Source: an uncultured Eubacteriales bacterium (lineage in GTDB: Bacteria > Bacillota > Clostridia > Lachnospirales > Lachnospiraceae). From it: DNA of 64,000 nucleotides. Positions 55,072 to 63,177 of the stretch are shown here, one piece after another. The DNA lies in the NCBI GenBank assembly GCA_900539455.1, contig UQCD01000011.1, positions 1-64,000 of the forward strand, given 5' to 3'. The notes under the pieces are model-generated. The model was not told where the DNA came from and did no database searches. It worked only from the letters and a program-made list of their open reading frames with translations. Each line of letters begins with the position of its first letter. The first letter of the stretch is position 1. The position numbers were made by a program, and so were the translations under genes.

Positions 55072-55897
55072 CCCTTCGCTGTTTTACATATATAAGCAAT
55101 ATTGATATTATAGCTATAGTACCAAATAAACATATATATGAAGATTCGCTTTTATACGATATGTCAAAAGCACTTAAATATGCAAAATGGCTTGTCTTGA
55201 CCTCAATCTGCGGAAATAAGCTGTCAACCATTCCTATTCCATAAAGTAATATATAAACTGGAAATAACAATCCAATCTTAAATCTGAAAAAAAACATTGA
55301 AACAGCCAGTGTAAAAATACCTAATATTCCTGCAACAATCCCAAACATTATACATGATATAAACGCATATAATATTGGTGAAATCTTAAAAAAATCAAAA
55401 AACATATAATTTTCTGTAGACATTATGTATGATAAATCATATGTTGCAGAATTAGCAAAATTTCCATTTGCATCTAATGGAAAAGCAAGACAGTTCAAAA
55501 TAATTTCCAACATTAATGGTAAGGCAAATACACAAAAATTAACAATAAATACTGCTATGGTCTTACCCCAAAAATATTTTTTCTTTCCAACTCTTGAAAC
55601 TAAATATATCTCTTCTCTGCTATTCTTATCATCTGCATAAGAAAAACCAACAGGCAAAATCACAAGTAATGGAAAAAGCTGTAAAAAATAAAATGATAGA
55701 GTTCCAGGATCCATACTCTCACTGGATAAAAATAATAATCTCATTGGGTTTATCATTGCCTGAACATCGGTACCTTGATACTTAAATACATTACTAAAAA
55801 AATTAATAAGTACAAGCGTGAACATTAGAAGTATAACACCTACTGCCCATCTTTTTTCTATAACTACTCTAAACTGTGATCTTATTGAATCAATCAT
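55061..55897 (-). CDS. ABC-2-like membrane subunit (first permease)
   Basis: This 278-residue protein has about six membrane segments (near 18-37, 65-90, 112-133, 165-190, 200-225, 253-270). Short cytoplasmic segments such as YADDKNSREEIYLVSRVGKKKY recall ABC-2 permeases, where a basic/acidic coupling helix contacts the ATPase. It follows the secreted protein gene by 19 bases and overlaps the second permease by 11. The pair of unlike permeases with one ATPase suggests a heteromeric exporter. Substrate unknown. Confidence 0.77.
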   Translation of the reverse strand: MIDSIRSQFRVVIEKRWAVGVILLMFTLVLINFFSNVFKYQGTDVQAMINPMRLLFLSSESMDPGTLSFYFLQLFPLLVILPVGFSYADDKNSREEIYLVSRVGKKKYFWGKTIAVFIVNFCVFALPLMLEIILNCLAFPLDANGNFANSATYDLSYIMSTENYMFFDFFKISPILYAFISCIMFGIVAGILGIFTLAVSMFFFRFKIGLLFPVYILLYGIGMVDSLFPQIEVKTSHFAYLSAFDISYKSESSYICLFGTIAIISILLIYVKQRRDVL

Positions 55898-55916
55898 ATC
55901 CTAATCTCCTTACATA

Positions 55917-56339
55917 TTATCTTGCATCATACATTACCTCAGCACCTGCTGCTGGAGCTGTATTACTATTACCTGTAAAATAAAAATTTATAGTATAAAA
56001 ATTCAGTGGAATATCGTAAAAACGTATTAATGTATTAGCTGTATTTTCCTCATTTAAAACAACAGTATCTGTAATCTGCCTATGATCTGTACTGTATACT
56101 GTTACCCTTATTCTTTTATATGTATCTTTTCCACCGGCATAAGGATATACCGAATAACATCTGGCATAAGCAGAAGCATACTTTCCACTACGAGATGCAC
56201 TTCTTACTGTAGGTGACATATTTGTCAATAATTTTACTGTTTCACGCTTAGGTGCTGCAAATACCTGCGTGCCAAATACTAGTAGTGACACAATAACTAC
56301 CGATACAAAAGTACCTAGGAATCTCTTATATTTATTCAT
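55917..56339 (-). CDS. Small secreted protein of unknown function
   Basis: This 140-residue protein has a clear signal peptide: a basic start (MNKYKRF), a hydrophobic core and a likely cleavage after QVFA. The mature part of about 112 residues has one cysteine, many Tyr, Thr, Ser and Arg residues and strand-like stretches (RIRVTVYSTDHRQ, YTINFYFTGNS), suggesting a small beta-rich protein. AAAGGAAAAAT precedes the ATG. It heads the ABC operon behind a promoter with an internal palindrome. A bacteriocin-like or signalling role is speculative; no family was recognised. Confidence 0.8.
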   Translation of the reverse strand: MNKYKRFLGTFVSVVIVSLLVFGTQVFAAPKRETVKLLTNMSPTVRSASRSGKYASAYARCYSVYPYAGGKDTYKRIRVTVYSTDHRQITDTVVLNEENTANTLIRFYDIPLNFYTINFYFTGNSNTAPAAGAEVMYDAR

Positions 56340-56376
56340 ATATTTTTCCTTTCATTAATGAAAATTCCACAGAAAT

Positions 56377-56405
56377 AGTATATACCTATGGTATACTCTT
56401 GTAAA
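56377..56405 (-). promoter_or_regulatory. Promoter of the secreted-protein/ABC operon with operator-like palindrome
   Basis: On the minus strand TTTACA (56400-56405), a 17-base spacer and TATACT (56377-56382). The spacer contains the palindrome TATACC-TAT-GGTATA (56381-56395), which overlaps the -10 edge and could bind a repressor. Confidence 0.6.
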
Positions 56406-56483
56406 GTTATTTTTACATTTTCTTCATATACTTTTTATATTTTCTTTATTTTATATATAATGTTGCACAAAAGTTAATATACA

Positions 56484-56514
56484 AAAACCGAGAACTCAAA
56501 TTCTCGGTTTTTTA
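56484..56514 (-). terminator. Terminator downstream of yebC
   Basis: AAAAACCGAGAA pairs with TTCTCGGTTTTT around a short loop; on the minus strand the T run follows. It lies 66 bases past the yebC stop and insulates the ABC operon. Confidence 0.85.
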
Positions 56515-56579
56515 CTATTTTATACTTATTAAGCAATGCTCTTAAAGTCTTATTTCCAAAAATACACTCATAGTGTTTT

Positions 56580-57308
56580 TTATTCATCCCAGTTATGATA
56601 TACAGCCTGAACATCATCATCTTCATCTAATAAATCAAGAATTCTGTTCATCTTTTTAATATCATTTTCATCACTTAATGCAACATAATTTTGAGGAATC
56701 ATAGTTACTTCTGCCTCTGCCATTGTAACACCTGCTGCTTCTAATGCTTCTCTTACAACTGAGAAATCATCTGGATTTGTAAGTATTTCATAGCTATCCT
56801 CTTCGTCTGCAAAATCCTCTGCTCCAGCATCCAATGCTACCATCATAACTTCATCAGCATCCATATCACATTCTTCTTTGTCAATGATAATCTGACCCTT
56901 TTTATCAAACATAAATGAAACGCAGCCCTGTGTTCCAACATTTCCGCCACCCTTTGTAAAAGCGTTTCTGACATTTGATGCTGTTCTGTTTTTGTTGTCT
57001 GTAAGTGCATCTACGATAATAGCTGTTCCGTTTGGACCATAGCCTTCATAAGTAACCGTTACATAGTTTACACTATTTGCATCACCAGCAGCCTTTTTAA
57101 TGCCTCTGTCAATAGTATCATTTGGCATATTGTTTGCTTTTGCTTTTGCAATTACATCTCTAAGCTTTGAATTATTAGCCGGATCAGCTCCACCTTCCTT
57201 AACAGCTACAGCAATTTCTCTACCTATAATTGTAAAGATTTTTCCTTTTGCTGCATCATTTTTTTCCTTTTTGTGCTTAATATTAGCAAATTTTGAATGT
57301 CCTGACAT
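56580..57308 (-). CDS. YebC/PmpR/TACO1-family regulator
   Basis: This 242-residue protein has the family start MSGHSKFANIKHKKEKNDAAKGK, then DRGIKKAAG, YEGYGPNGTAIIVDALTDN and CVSFMFDKKGQI, with acidic C-terminal domains (LDLLDEDDDVQAVYHN). Members act as DNA-binding regulators or as translation factors that help at difficult peptide motifs. GGAGAGAG precedes the ATG. It lies 39 bases after the CNNM gene, so it may share its promoter, and it has a clear terminator. Confidence 0.95.
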   Translation of the reverse strand: MSGHSKFANIKHKKEKNDAAKGKIFTIIGREIAVAVKEGGADPANNSKLRDVIAKAKANNMPNDTIDRGIKKAAGDANSVNYVTVTYEGYGPNGTAIIVDALTDNKNRTASNVRNAFTKGGGNVGTQGCVSFMFDKKGQIIIDKEECDMDADEVMMVALDAGAEDFADEEDSYEILTNPDDFSVVREALEAAGVTMAEAEVTMIPQNYVALSDENDIKKMNRILDLLDEDDDVQAVYHNWDE

Positions 57309-57347
57309 TTTTCTCTCTCCTTAAAATATAATAATTAACGGCAATGA

Positions 57348-58703
57348 TTATTCATTATCAATATCCGTATCACTAACTACATCATTATTAATTGTAATTT
57401 TCACAAGGGAAATCATATTATTTTCAACAGCTAAAATATCATACTGATACCTGCCTGCTACAACAGATGGTTTCTCGTCCTCTTTAGGAATATAGCCTAA
57501 CTTTAATATAAGATAACCATTTAGTGTATCGTAGTCATCCTCCTCATACTGAATATGAAGCTCATCCTCCAGCTGTTCCAGTGTAGTCATTCCTTTCACT
57601 AAAAATACATTTTCCGACTGCTTTACAATGTTATTTTCATCTTCATCATATTCGTCCAGAATATTTCCAACAATTTCTTCCAGTATATCCTCCATAGCCA
57701 CAATACCAGCGGTCTGACCATATTCATCAATAACTATTACCATATGTATTTTTTCAGACTGCATTTGTCTAAAAAGAATATCAATATGCCTGGTTTCCGG
57801 AATAAATCTGGCCTCTCTAAGTATTGAGGAAAGATTTTTTACTAAAGCCTTGCCTTTGTTTTCCTTATGATAACACTCAAGCGCATCTCTAAGATGTAAA
57901 ATACCAACAATATTGTCTATATTGTCAACATATACTGGAAATCTGGAATTGCTTGCATCTAACATAAAATTAACTGCTTCATTTAAGGTAAGATTTCCGT
58001 CTACTGCAACGATATTTTTTCTATGTGTCATAATATCGCCAGCTTCCTTGGCATCTAATTCCATAATATTAGAAATCATTTCAACTTCTTTTTCTTCAAG
58101 AACACCTTGCTCATGTCCTTCATTAACCATTGAAATAATCTCATCCTCTGTAACATTTTCCTTCCTATCCTTTGGACTAATACCAAATATTCTTAAAATA
58201 ATATTAGATAAAAAGCCAATAGAGGCTGTGATTGGCAGTAACAACGCCATTATAAAATATATAACATTTACAAAGGCATATGCAAACAGCTCACTATGCT
58301 TACTACCTAAGCCCTTTGGCACCATTACACCAAGGCTCAGATATATAACCAGTATAACAGCAATAACAATAATAGATGACAAAATATGTATTGTGCTTTC
58401 TTCAATATTTTTTCCTATAATATTGTTAAAGGCTTTGTCTAATTTATTGATATAGTATACTGATTGCATATATCCTATAATCACTGACATACAGGTAGCT
58501 GTAAGCTGGATTGTATTTATGAATTTTACAGGACTATCGATTATCTTCAAAAGCTTTATAGCCTTTTTATTACCATTTTCAGCTTTCTTTGATATATCAG
58601 ACTCATTAAGGCCTTTTACTGCCTCTCCAAAACCATACATAATAACATTTATTAAAATAAATATTATAAATAATATGATACTATACGCGGGACTACTGTC
58701 CAT
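57348..58703 (-). CDS. CNNM/CorB-type transporter with CBS and CorC domains (hemolysin family)
   Basis: The 451-residue protein has an N-terminal DUF21 domain of four membrane segments (about 5-190). A CBS pair follows (about 215-335, with GDIMTHRKNIVAVDG and MVIVIDEYGQTAGIV), then a C-terminal CorC_HlyC domain (about 355-440). Such proteins are linked to magnesium or cobalt export; the name hemolysin is historical. It has its own promoter, which begins four bases before the end of mazF, and precedes yebC. Confidence 0.93.
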   Translation of the reverse strand: MDSSPAYSIILFIIFILINVIMYGFGEAVKGLNESDISKKAENGNKKAIKLLKIIDSPVKFINTIQLTATCMSVIIGYMQSVYYINKLDKAFNNIIGKNIEESTIHILSSIIVIAVILVIYLSLGVMVPKGLGSKHSELFAYAFVNVIYFIMALLLPITASIGFLSNIILRIFGISPKDRKENVTEDEIISMVNEGHEQGVLEEKEVEMISNIMELDAKEAGDIMTHRKNIVAVDGNLTLNEAVNFMLDASNSRFPVYVDNIDNIVGILHLRDALECYHKENKGKALVKNLSSILREARFIPETRHIDILFRQMQSEKIHMVIVIDEYGQTAGIVAMEDILEEIVGNILDEYDEDENNIVKQSENVFLVKGMTTLEQLEDELHIQYEEDDYDTLNGYLILKLGYIPKEDEKPSVVAGRYQYDILAVENNMISLVKITINNDVVSDTDIDNE

Positions 58704-58754
58704 TGTAATATCTACTCCTTTATATTTAATTCGCAGTTTGTCTGCTAAATGTTA

Positions 58755-58784
58755 AATATACCATATACTCCAATTATTCGTCAA
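58755..58784 (-). promoter_or_regulatory. Promoter of the CNNM gene
   Basis: On the minus strand TTGACG (58779-58784), an 18-base spacer and TATATT (58755-58760) lie about 50 bases ahead of the CNNM start. Confidence 0.6.
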
Positions 58785-58787
58785 TAT

Positions 58788-59135
58788 TTATGTATCTAGT
58801 TTTAGACTAATAAGCAAAGCCTTATCAACTTTTACCATAATATTCTCACTTAAATGACATACCTTATCCTTTAATCTTTTTTTATCTATTGTTCTTAATT
58901 GCTCCAGTAAAATTACCGAATCCTTTACAATATCACAATTTGCTGTTTTAATTTCGACATGGGTAGGCAGTTTTGCTTTGTTCATTTTACTGGTAATTGC
59001 TGCACAGATTACAGTCGGACTGTGCTTATTGCCCATATCATTTTGAATTATTAAAACAGGTCTTATTCCCCCCTGTTCAGACCCGATAACAGGTCTTAAA
59101 TCAGCATAAAATATATCTCCTCTTTTTATAACCAC
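58788..59135 (-). CDS. mazF: MazF/PemK-family endoribonuclease toxin, no adjacent antitoxin
   Basis: MazF cleaves mRNA at short sequences and arrests growth. The 115-residue protein has the full fold: KRGDIFYADLRPVIGSEQGG, the RPVLIIQND loop, the AAITSK strand with the conserved threonine, and EQLRTIDKKRL. The active-site Arg and Thr are present, so it should be active. The start codon appears to be GTG (59133-59135) behind GGAGTG. In Firmicutes a mazE-like antitoxin usually precedes it; here the preceding gene is nnr, 84 bases away, and no small antitoxin frame is seen. Confidence 0.9.
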   Translation of the reverse strand: MVIKRGDIFYADLRPVIGSEQGGIRPVLIIQNDMGNKHSPTVICAAITSKMNKAKLPTHVEIKTANCDIVKDSVILLEQLRTIDKKRLKDKVCHLSENIMVKVDKALLISLKLDT

Positions 59136-59219
59136 TTTTTTAACACTCCAATCAAATACTATTCTCTTAAAGTGTTTCCTATAAACTTCTTTTTATTCAT
59201 ATTTTTATACTTAGTCTAA

Positions 59220-60713
59220 TCATATATTCTCTAAACACTTAATTATATCAGTTGGAATCATAGCGTAAATCCCCTTTTTATCTCGTGCCATATCCCCACA
59301 CAGCCCATGAATAAACGCAGCAATAGCACCGGCAGTCTCTATTTTTGTACCTGTTGCTATTAGTCCAGCCACAATTCCAGAGAGCACATCTCCTGAGCCA
59401 CCCTTTGCCATTCCATTATTTCCTGTAATATTAATATATGTTTTGCCTAAGGTATTGCAACTACAACTTCTGCTATCCTTTAAAATAATATTTATATTAT
59501 TTTTCTTTGATGTTTTCCTGCATACCTCAACCAGATTTTGTCCAATTTCAGCCACAGGCACACTTATAAGCCTTGACATTTCCAACAAATGTGGTGTTAT
59601 AAGTACATTGCTATGCAATAATTTACCCCAATCCTTAATCTTTGCTAATGTATTTATTCCATCAGCGTCAATAACTATATTTTTACCTGTTTCCAAACAG
59701 CTTCTAAGCAGGGCTTCTGTCCTATCTCCAACTCCCATTCCTGGTCCTATGAGAATAGTGTTACACCAATTTAAGCCTTCCTTAACAATACTAATATAAT
59801 TGTCATTATTATAGGTACTAATCATTACCTCGGGCAGCTGACTACACAATAATTCCTTATTTTCCTGTGTGGTTATTACCTTTATAAGTCCTGTACCAAT
59901 GTTTTGTGCTGCTTTTACAGCCATATACAATGCCCCATATATCTGCTCATTTCCTGCCACCACCAGCAGCTTACCATATGTACCCTTGTTTGAGTGGTCC
60001 ACTCTTTTAGGAAATACTTCCTTAAGGTCACTTTTCTCATAACTATATATAATATCTGCGTTTTTGTATGCAGCAGTTGGAAATCCTATTTTATGTACAG
60101 ATATTTCTCCTGCATAGTCAGCACCCGGATATAAAAGCTGACCAATTTTATAATTGCCAAAGGTAATAGTATAGCTTGCTTTAACTGCTATTCCCATTAC
60201 ATTTCCTGTATTTCCGTCAATGCCTGAAGGAATATCCACAGCATAAACTACCTTTTTGCTATTATTTATTTGATTTATAATATTATAAAATATACCTGTA
60301 ACAGGTCTTGTTAATCCAATTCCAAAAATACCGTCTACTATTACATCATATTCTGAAAATACATTTTCATTTTCTAAATCAGAATAATAGTAAAACGGAA
60401 TATCAAGCTTCTTAGCTATTTCAAATTGTGTGTCCCACTCTGCTGTATGTTTTGTATCCTTTGAAACCACTATTACGGCTACATTATTATATCCCTCTGC
60501 CTTTAACATTCTTATTGCAGCAATCCCATCCGCTCCGTTGTTGCCAGTACCTGCTACTGCCACTATTTTTTCAGTTACCTTATGTCTTTTTCTAATAGCC
60601 TTATAAACATATCTGGCTGCTGTTTCCATAAGTGCTAAGGCTGGTATTTTATATTGATTAACAGAGCAATCATCCACCTTTTTCATTTCAACTGCAGATA
60701 AAATTTCAAGCAT
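59220..60713 (-). CDS. nnr: Bifunctional NAD(P)H-hydrate epimerase / ADP-dependent dehydratase
   Basis: Nnr repairs hydrated NAD(P)H. The 497-residue fusion has an N-terminal epimerase (YjeF_N; VAGTGNNGADGIAAIRML, VDGIFGIGLTRP, VYAVDIPSGIDGNTG). Its C-terminal ribokinase-like dehydratase has VAGNEQIYGA, IGPGMGVGDR, VIDADGINTLA and the catalytic NGMAKGGSGDVLSGIVAG. It lies two bases after acpS, in a rex-hypothetical-acpS-nnr operon, an order seen in other Clostridia. Confidence 0.97.
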   Translation of the reverse strand: MLEILSAVEMKKVDDCSVNQYKIPALALMETAARYVYKAIRKRHKVTEKIVAVAGTGNNGADGIAAIRMLKAEGYNNVAVIVVSKDTKHTAEWDTQFEIAKKLDIPFYYYSDLENENVFSEYDVIVDGIFGIGLTRPVTGIFYNIINQINNSKKVVYAVDIPSGIDGNTGNVMGIAVKASYTITFGNYKIGQLLYPGADYAGEISVHKIGFPTAAYKNADIIYSYEKSDLKEVFPKRVDHSNKGTYGKLLVVAGNEQIYGALYMAVKAAQNIGTGLIKVITTQENKELLCSQLPEVMISTYNNDNYISIVKEGLNWCNTILIGPGMGVGDRTEALLRSCLETGKNIVIDADGINTLAKIKDWGKLLHSNVLITPHLLEMSRLISVPVAEIGQNLVEVCRKTSKKNNINIILKDSRSCSCNTLGKTYINITGNNGMAKGGSGDVLSGIVAGLIATGTKIETAGAIAAFIHGLCGDMARDKKGIYAMIPTDIIKCLENI

Positions 60714-60715
60714 AC

Positions 60716-61081
60716 CTAATCATCTCCTTCTAAAACTACATATGCAATAGCATATTCTTTTATATTTGAAAGGCTAATATGTATATTTTTTACACCTAAT
60801 TTTTCTGATAATAGTTTTGCATCCTCATAAAGTTTTACATATGGTTTTCCTAATTCGTCCCTAAGTATTTCAATCTGGTTAAGTTCAAAGCCTCTTACTC
60901 CTGTACCAAAGGCTTTTGCTATACTTTCCTTTCCAGCAAAATTAGAGGCTATGCTTTGATAATTTTTCTTTAAAATCTCCCTTTCCTTTAATGTAAAATA
61001 CCGCATTAAGAAAGACTCACTACTGCAAGCCTTCTCTATGCGGTAAACCTCTATTATATCAGTTCCAATTCCAACTATCAT
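60716..61081 (-). CDS. acpS: Holo-[acyl-carrier-protein] synthase
   Basis: AcpS attaches phosphopantetheine from CoA to ACP. The 121-residue protein begins MIVGIGTDIIEVYRIEKA, with the metal-binding Asp, and has the signature ASNFAGKESIAKAFGTG and a C-terminal HISLSN. It is the usual length. The start codon abuts the stop of the upstream coiled-coil gene, and nnr follows after two bases, so the three are translationally linked. Confidence 0.97.
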   Translation of the reverse strand: MIVGIGTDIIEVYRIEKACSSESFLMRYFTLKEREILKKNYQSIASNFAGKESIAKAFGTGVRGFELNQIEILRDELGKPYVKLYEDAKLLSEKLGVKNIHISLSNIKEYAIAYVVLEGDD

Positions 61082-61696
61082 TTACTGTTCCTCCCTATAT
61101 TTTTTGTATTGTCTTACAACCTCAGGATGAAAGGTATCCGATATGTACTTATCCATCAATTCGTTTTCTTCTCTTTTCTTTTCACGAACTAATATTCTCT
61201 TTTTTAATTCTATACGAGTTTCATCAATCCACTTTTCTAAGCTGTCAATGTCATCGTCATTCTTTTTTATTTTATTATATATTTCCTCTAAGCTTTGATA
61301 TGCCAGCAGTGCATTAGCATTATTAATATTTGATGGAACATCCAGCTCCTTGTCCTGCAGCAAAAGTAATTCATCATTAATGTCCTCAATAAGCTCCTTA
61401 CTTTTGTCTACCTTTTTTCTGGCTCTGGAGTTTTCCTCTGCGTCCATATTAGAAACTATTTCCTTCATCAAAGTCTTTTTAAGACTAATAAGCTCATCTC
61501 TTTTTGTATTAATAGTTCCCTGACTTTTAAGTGATGTATTTACCTTTTTTTCTAAAATTGCTATCTCATCACTTTTTTCATCTGTATTAAATATATTAAG
61601 CCATTTTCTATCCAGCGTAAGCACTGGCAGCCTGGATCTTTTTATAAGCTCTATAATCTCTTCTTTTGTGACTATATCATATTCGCGTTTTGCCAT
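61082..61696 (-). CDS. Coiled-coil protein of unknown function
   Basis: This 204-residue soluble protein is strongly charged and mostly helical. Heptad-like leucine/isoleucine patterns run through residues 45-175, and no catalytic motif is evident. It has neither signal peptide nor membrane segment. It lies three bases after rex and directly abuts acpS. Coiled-coil proteins at this position recur in Lachnospiraceae operons in my recollection, but no function is known to me. Confidence 0.78.
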   Translation of the reverse strand: MAKREYDIVTKEEIIELIKRSRLPVLTLDRKWLNIFNTDEKSDEIAILEKKVNTSLKSQGTINTKRDELISLKKTLMKEIVSNMDAEENSRARKKVDKSKELIEDINDELLLLQDKELDVPSNINNANALLAYQSLEEIYNKIKKNDDDIDSLEKWIDETRIELKKRILVREKKREENELMDKYISDTFHPEVVRQYKKYREEQ

Positions 61697-61699
61697 ATT

Positions 61700-62332
61700 T
61701 TATTCTTCATCCATTCTTTTTAGATTGTAGGATATACGCATCAGACTTTCAGATAAATGAACACTTTCCACTATAACATCTGATGGCACCAGTAAATCTG
61801 TATGGGCAAAATTCCAAAACGCCTTAACACCTAATTTTACCAGCTTATCTGCCACTTTTACTGCTTCGTTTTTTGGAATTGTAAGTGCTGCAATATCTAT
61901 AGTATTATTTTTTGCAAATTTATCTAACTCACTTAAATGTTTTACTTCTATTCCTCTGATTTTTGTTCCTTTAAGCTTCTCATCTATATCGAATATACCT
62001 GTAATCACAAAACCACGCTTTTCAAAATTTGCATATCCTGCAATGGCTCTGCCTAGGTTTCCTGCACCAATAATAACTACATTGTGCTTTTCATCTAAGC
62101 CTAAAATCTTAGCAATTTCATCATATAAATACTTAACATTATATCCATAGCCTTGTTGTCCAAAGCCTCCGAAATTATTCAAATCCTGTCTGATTTGTGA
62201 AGCGGTAACCTTCATTCTTTCGCTTAATTCACCTGACGAAATTCTCTCAACGCCTAGCTCTAATAATTCGCCTAAATGTCTATAATATCTTGGCAATCTT
62301 TTTATGACCGCAGTCGATATTTTCTCACTCAC
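61700..62332 (-). CDS. rex: Redox-sensing transcriptional repressor Rex
   Basis: Rex binds operators when NADH is low and leaves them when NADH is high, controlling fermentation and respiration genes. The 210-residue protein has an N-terminal winged helix (VIKRLPRYYRHLGELLELG, KVTASQIRQDLNNFGGFG) and a Rossmann domain (VVIIGAGNLGRAIAGYANF) ending with a swapped helix. A strong promoter and a leader hairpin precede it. No clear Rex operator was identified in its own promoter. Confidence 0.97.
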   Translation of the reverse strand: MSEKISTAVIKRLPRYYRHLGELLELGVERISSGELSERMKVTASQIRQDLNNFGGFGQQGYGYNVKYLYDEIAKILGLDEKHNVVIIGAGNLGRAIAGYANFEKRGFVITGIFDIDEKLKGTKIRGIEVKHLSELDKFAKNNTIDIAALTIPKNEAVKVADKLVKLGVKAFWNFAHTDLLVPSDVIVESVHLSESLMRISYNLKRMDEE

Positions 62333-62368
62333 GACCTTTACCTCCTATATTTTTAATCCGAATACATT

Positions 62369-62401
62369 GGTGAGTAAAAGGGCGTACCTTTAACACTCAC
62401 C
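62369..62401 (-). promoter_or_regulatory. Hairpin in the rex leader
   Basis: GGTGAGT (62369-62375) pairs with ACTCACC (62395-62401) and AAAGG with CCTTT inside, around a short loop. It lies in the rex 5' untranslated region, with no T tract after it. Confidence 0.55.
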
Positions 62402-62423
62402 TTATAAAATAATCATACATCAT

Positions 62424-62452
62424 ATTATAATAACAAATTAAAAGATTGTCAA
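62424..62452 (-). promoter_or_regulatory. Promoter of rex
   Basis: On the minus strand TTGACA (62447-62452), a 17-base spacer and TATAAT (62424-62429), a perfect consensus match about 90 bases ahead of rex. Confidence 0.8.
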
Positions 62453-62485
62453 ATTTTAGACAAAGATTGTGTGTAAGTTTTTTTA

Positions 62486-63166
62486 TTACCAAAGACCATG
62501 TTTATCTATATTAAGCATTGAATTATTAATATGCTCTATAGCCAGTCTTTGAGCTTCTTCTACATTTCTTTCCTTAATGGCATTTGCTATTTTTTGATGC
62601 TCAACATGGGATTTTTGGGCTCTTTCAATATCATTAAGGGTAGTTTTTCTCATTCTCTCCAAATAATGATGAAAATCTGAAAGTGTCTGGCTGATCATTC
62701 TGCTGTTGGCTGCCTTGTATATAACCTGATGATACTTATTATCCAGTTCTAATATTGCATCCATTTTTCCCTTGCTTAAATAATAGCTATTTAAATCAAG
62801 TATTTCAAACAGCTCATTTATAATATCATCATTAATATTTTCGATTGCCTTTTTAACACAAAGACCCTCAAGCAGGGCTCTCATTTCATATATATCCTTT
62901 ACATCCTTTTTGCTAAAGCCTATTACAGAAGCACCCTTATTAGGGATTAGTAAAACCAATCCCTCTAATTCCAGCTGTTTTAATGCTTCCCTAACTGGAG
63001 TTCTGCTGACTCCCAGCTCAGTAGCTAAGGCATTTTCCTTTAACAAATCATTTTCCTTATATTTGCCATTTAAGATTGCTTCTCGGATTGTATCAAATAC
63101 ATACTCACTTAATGAGCTTTTTTTTGAGATTTTACTGGTGGAATCAATAATATCTATTTCACTCAT
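62486..63166 (-). CDS. GntR-family regulator with FCD ligand domain (FadR type)
   Basis: This 226-residue protein has a GntR winged helix (YVFDTIREAILNGKYKEND, LATELGVSRTPVREALKQLELEGLV) and an all-helical FCD ligand domain (about 85-215) with ELDNKYHQVIYKAANS, which holds metal- and acid-binding residues. FadR-type members sense organic acids or sugar acids. It lies 11 bases after the citrate synthase-like gene, which suggests it regulates that pathway; the effector is not known. Confidence 0.93.
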   Translation of the reverse strand: MSEIDIIDSTSKISKKSSLSEYVFDTIREAILNGKYKENDLLKENALATELGVSRTPVREALKQLELEGLVLLIPNKGASVIGFSKKDVKDIYEMRALLEGLCVKKAIENINDDIINELFEILDLNSYYLSKGKMDAILELDNKYHQVIYKAANSRMISQTLSDFHHYLERMRKTTLNDIERAQKSHVEHQKIANAIKERNVEEAQRLAIEHINNSMLNIDKHGLW

Positions 63167-63177
63167 ATAAGCCTCCG

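Noticed and set aside
55917..56339. Lactococcin 972-type bacteriocin
   Set aside because: Size and signal peptide fit, but no convincing match to the family sequence was seen; only a general toxin or signal idea is kept.
57913..58455. Plus-strand frame of 180 residues antisense to the CNNM gene
   Set aside because: Antisense to a well-supported gene with no independent start signals.
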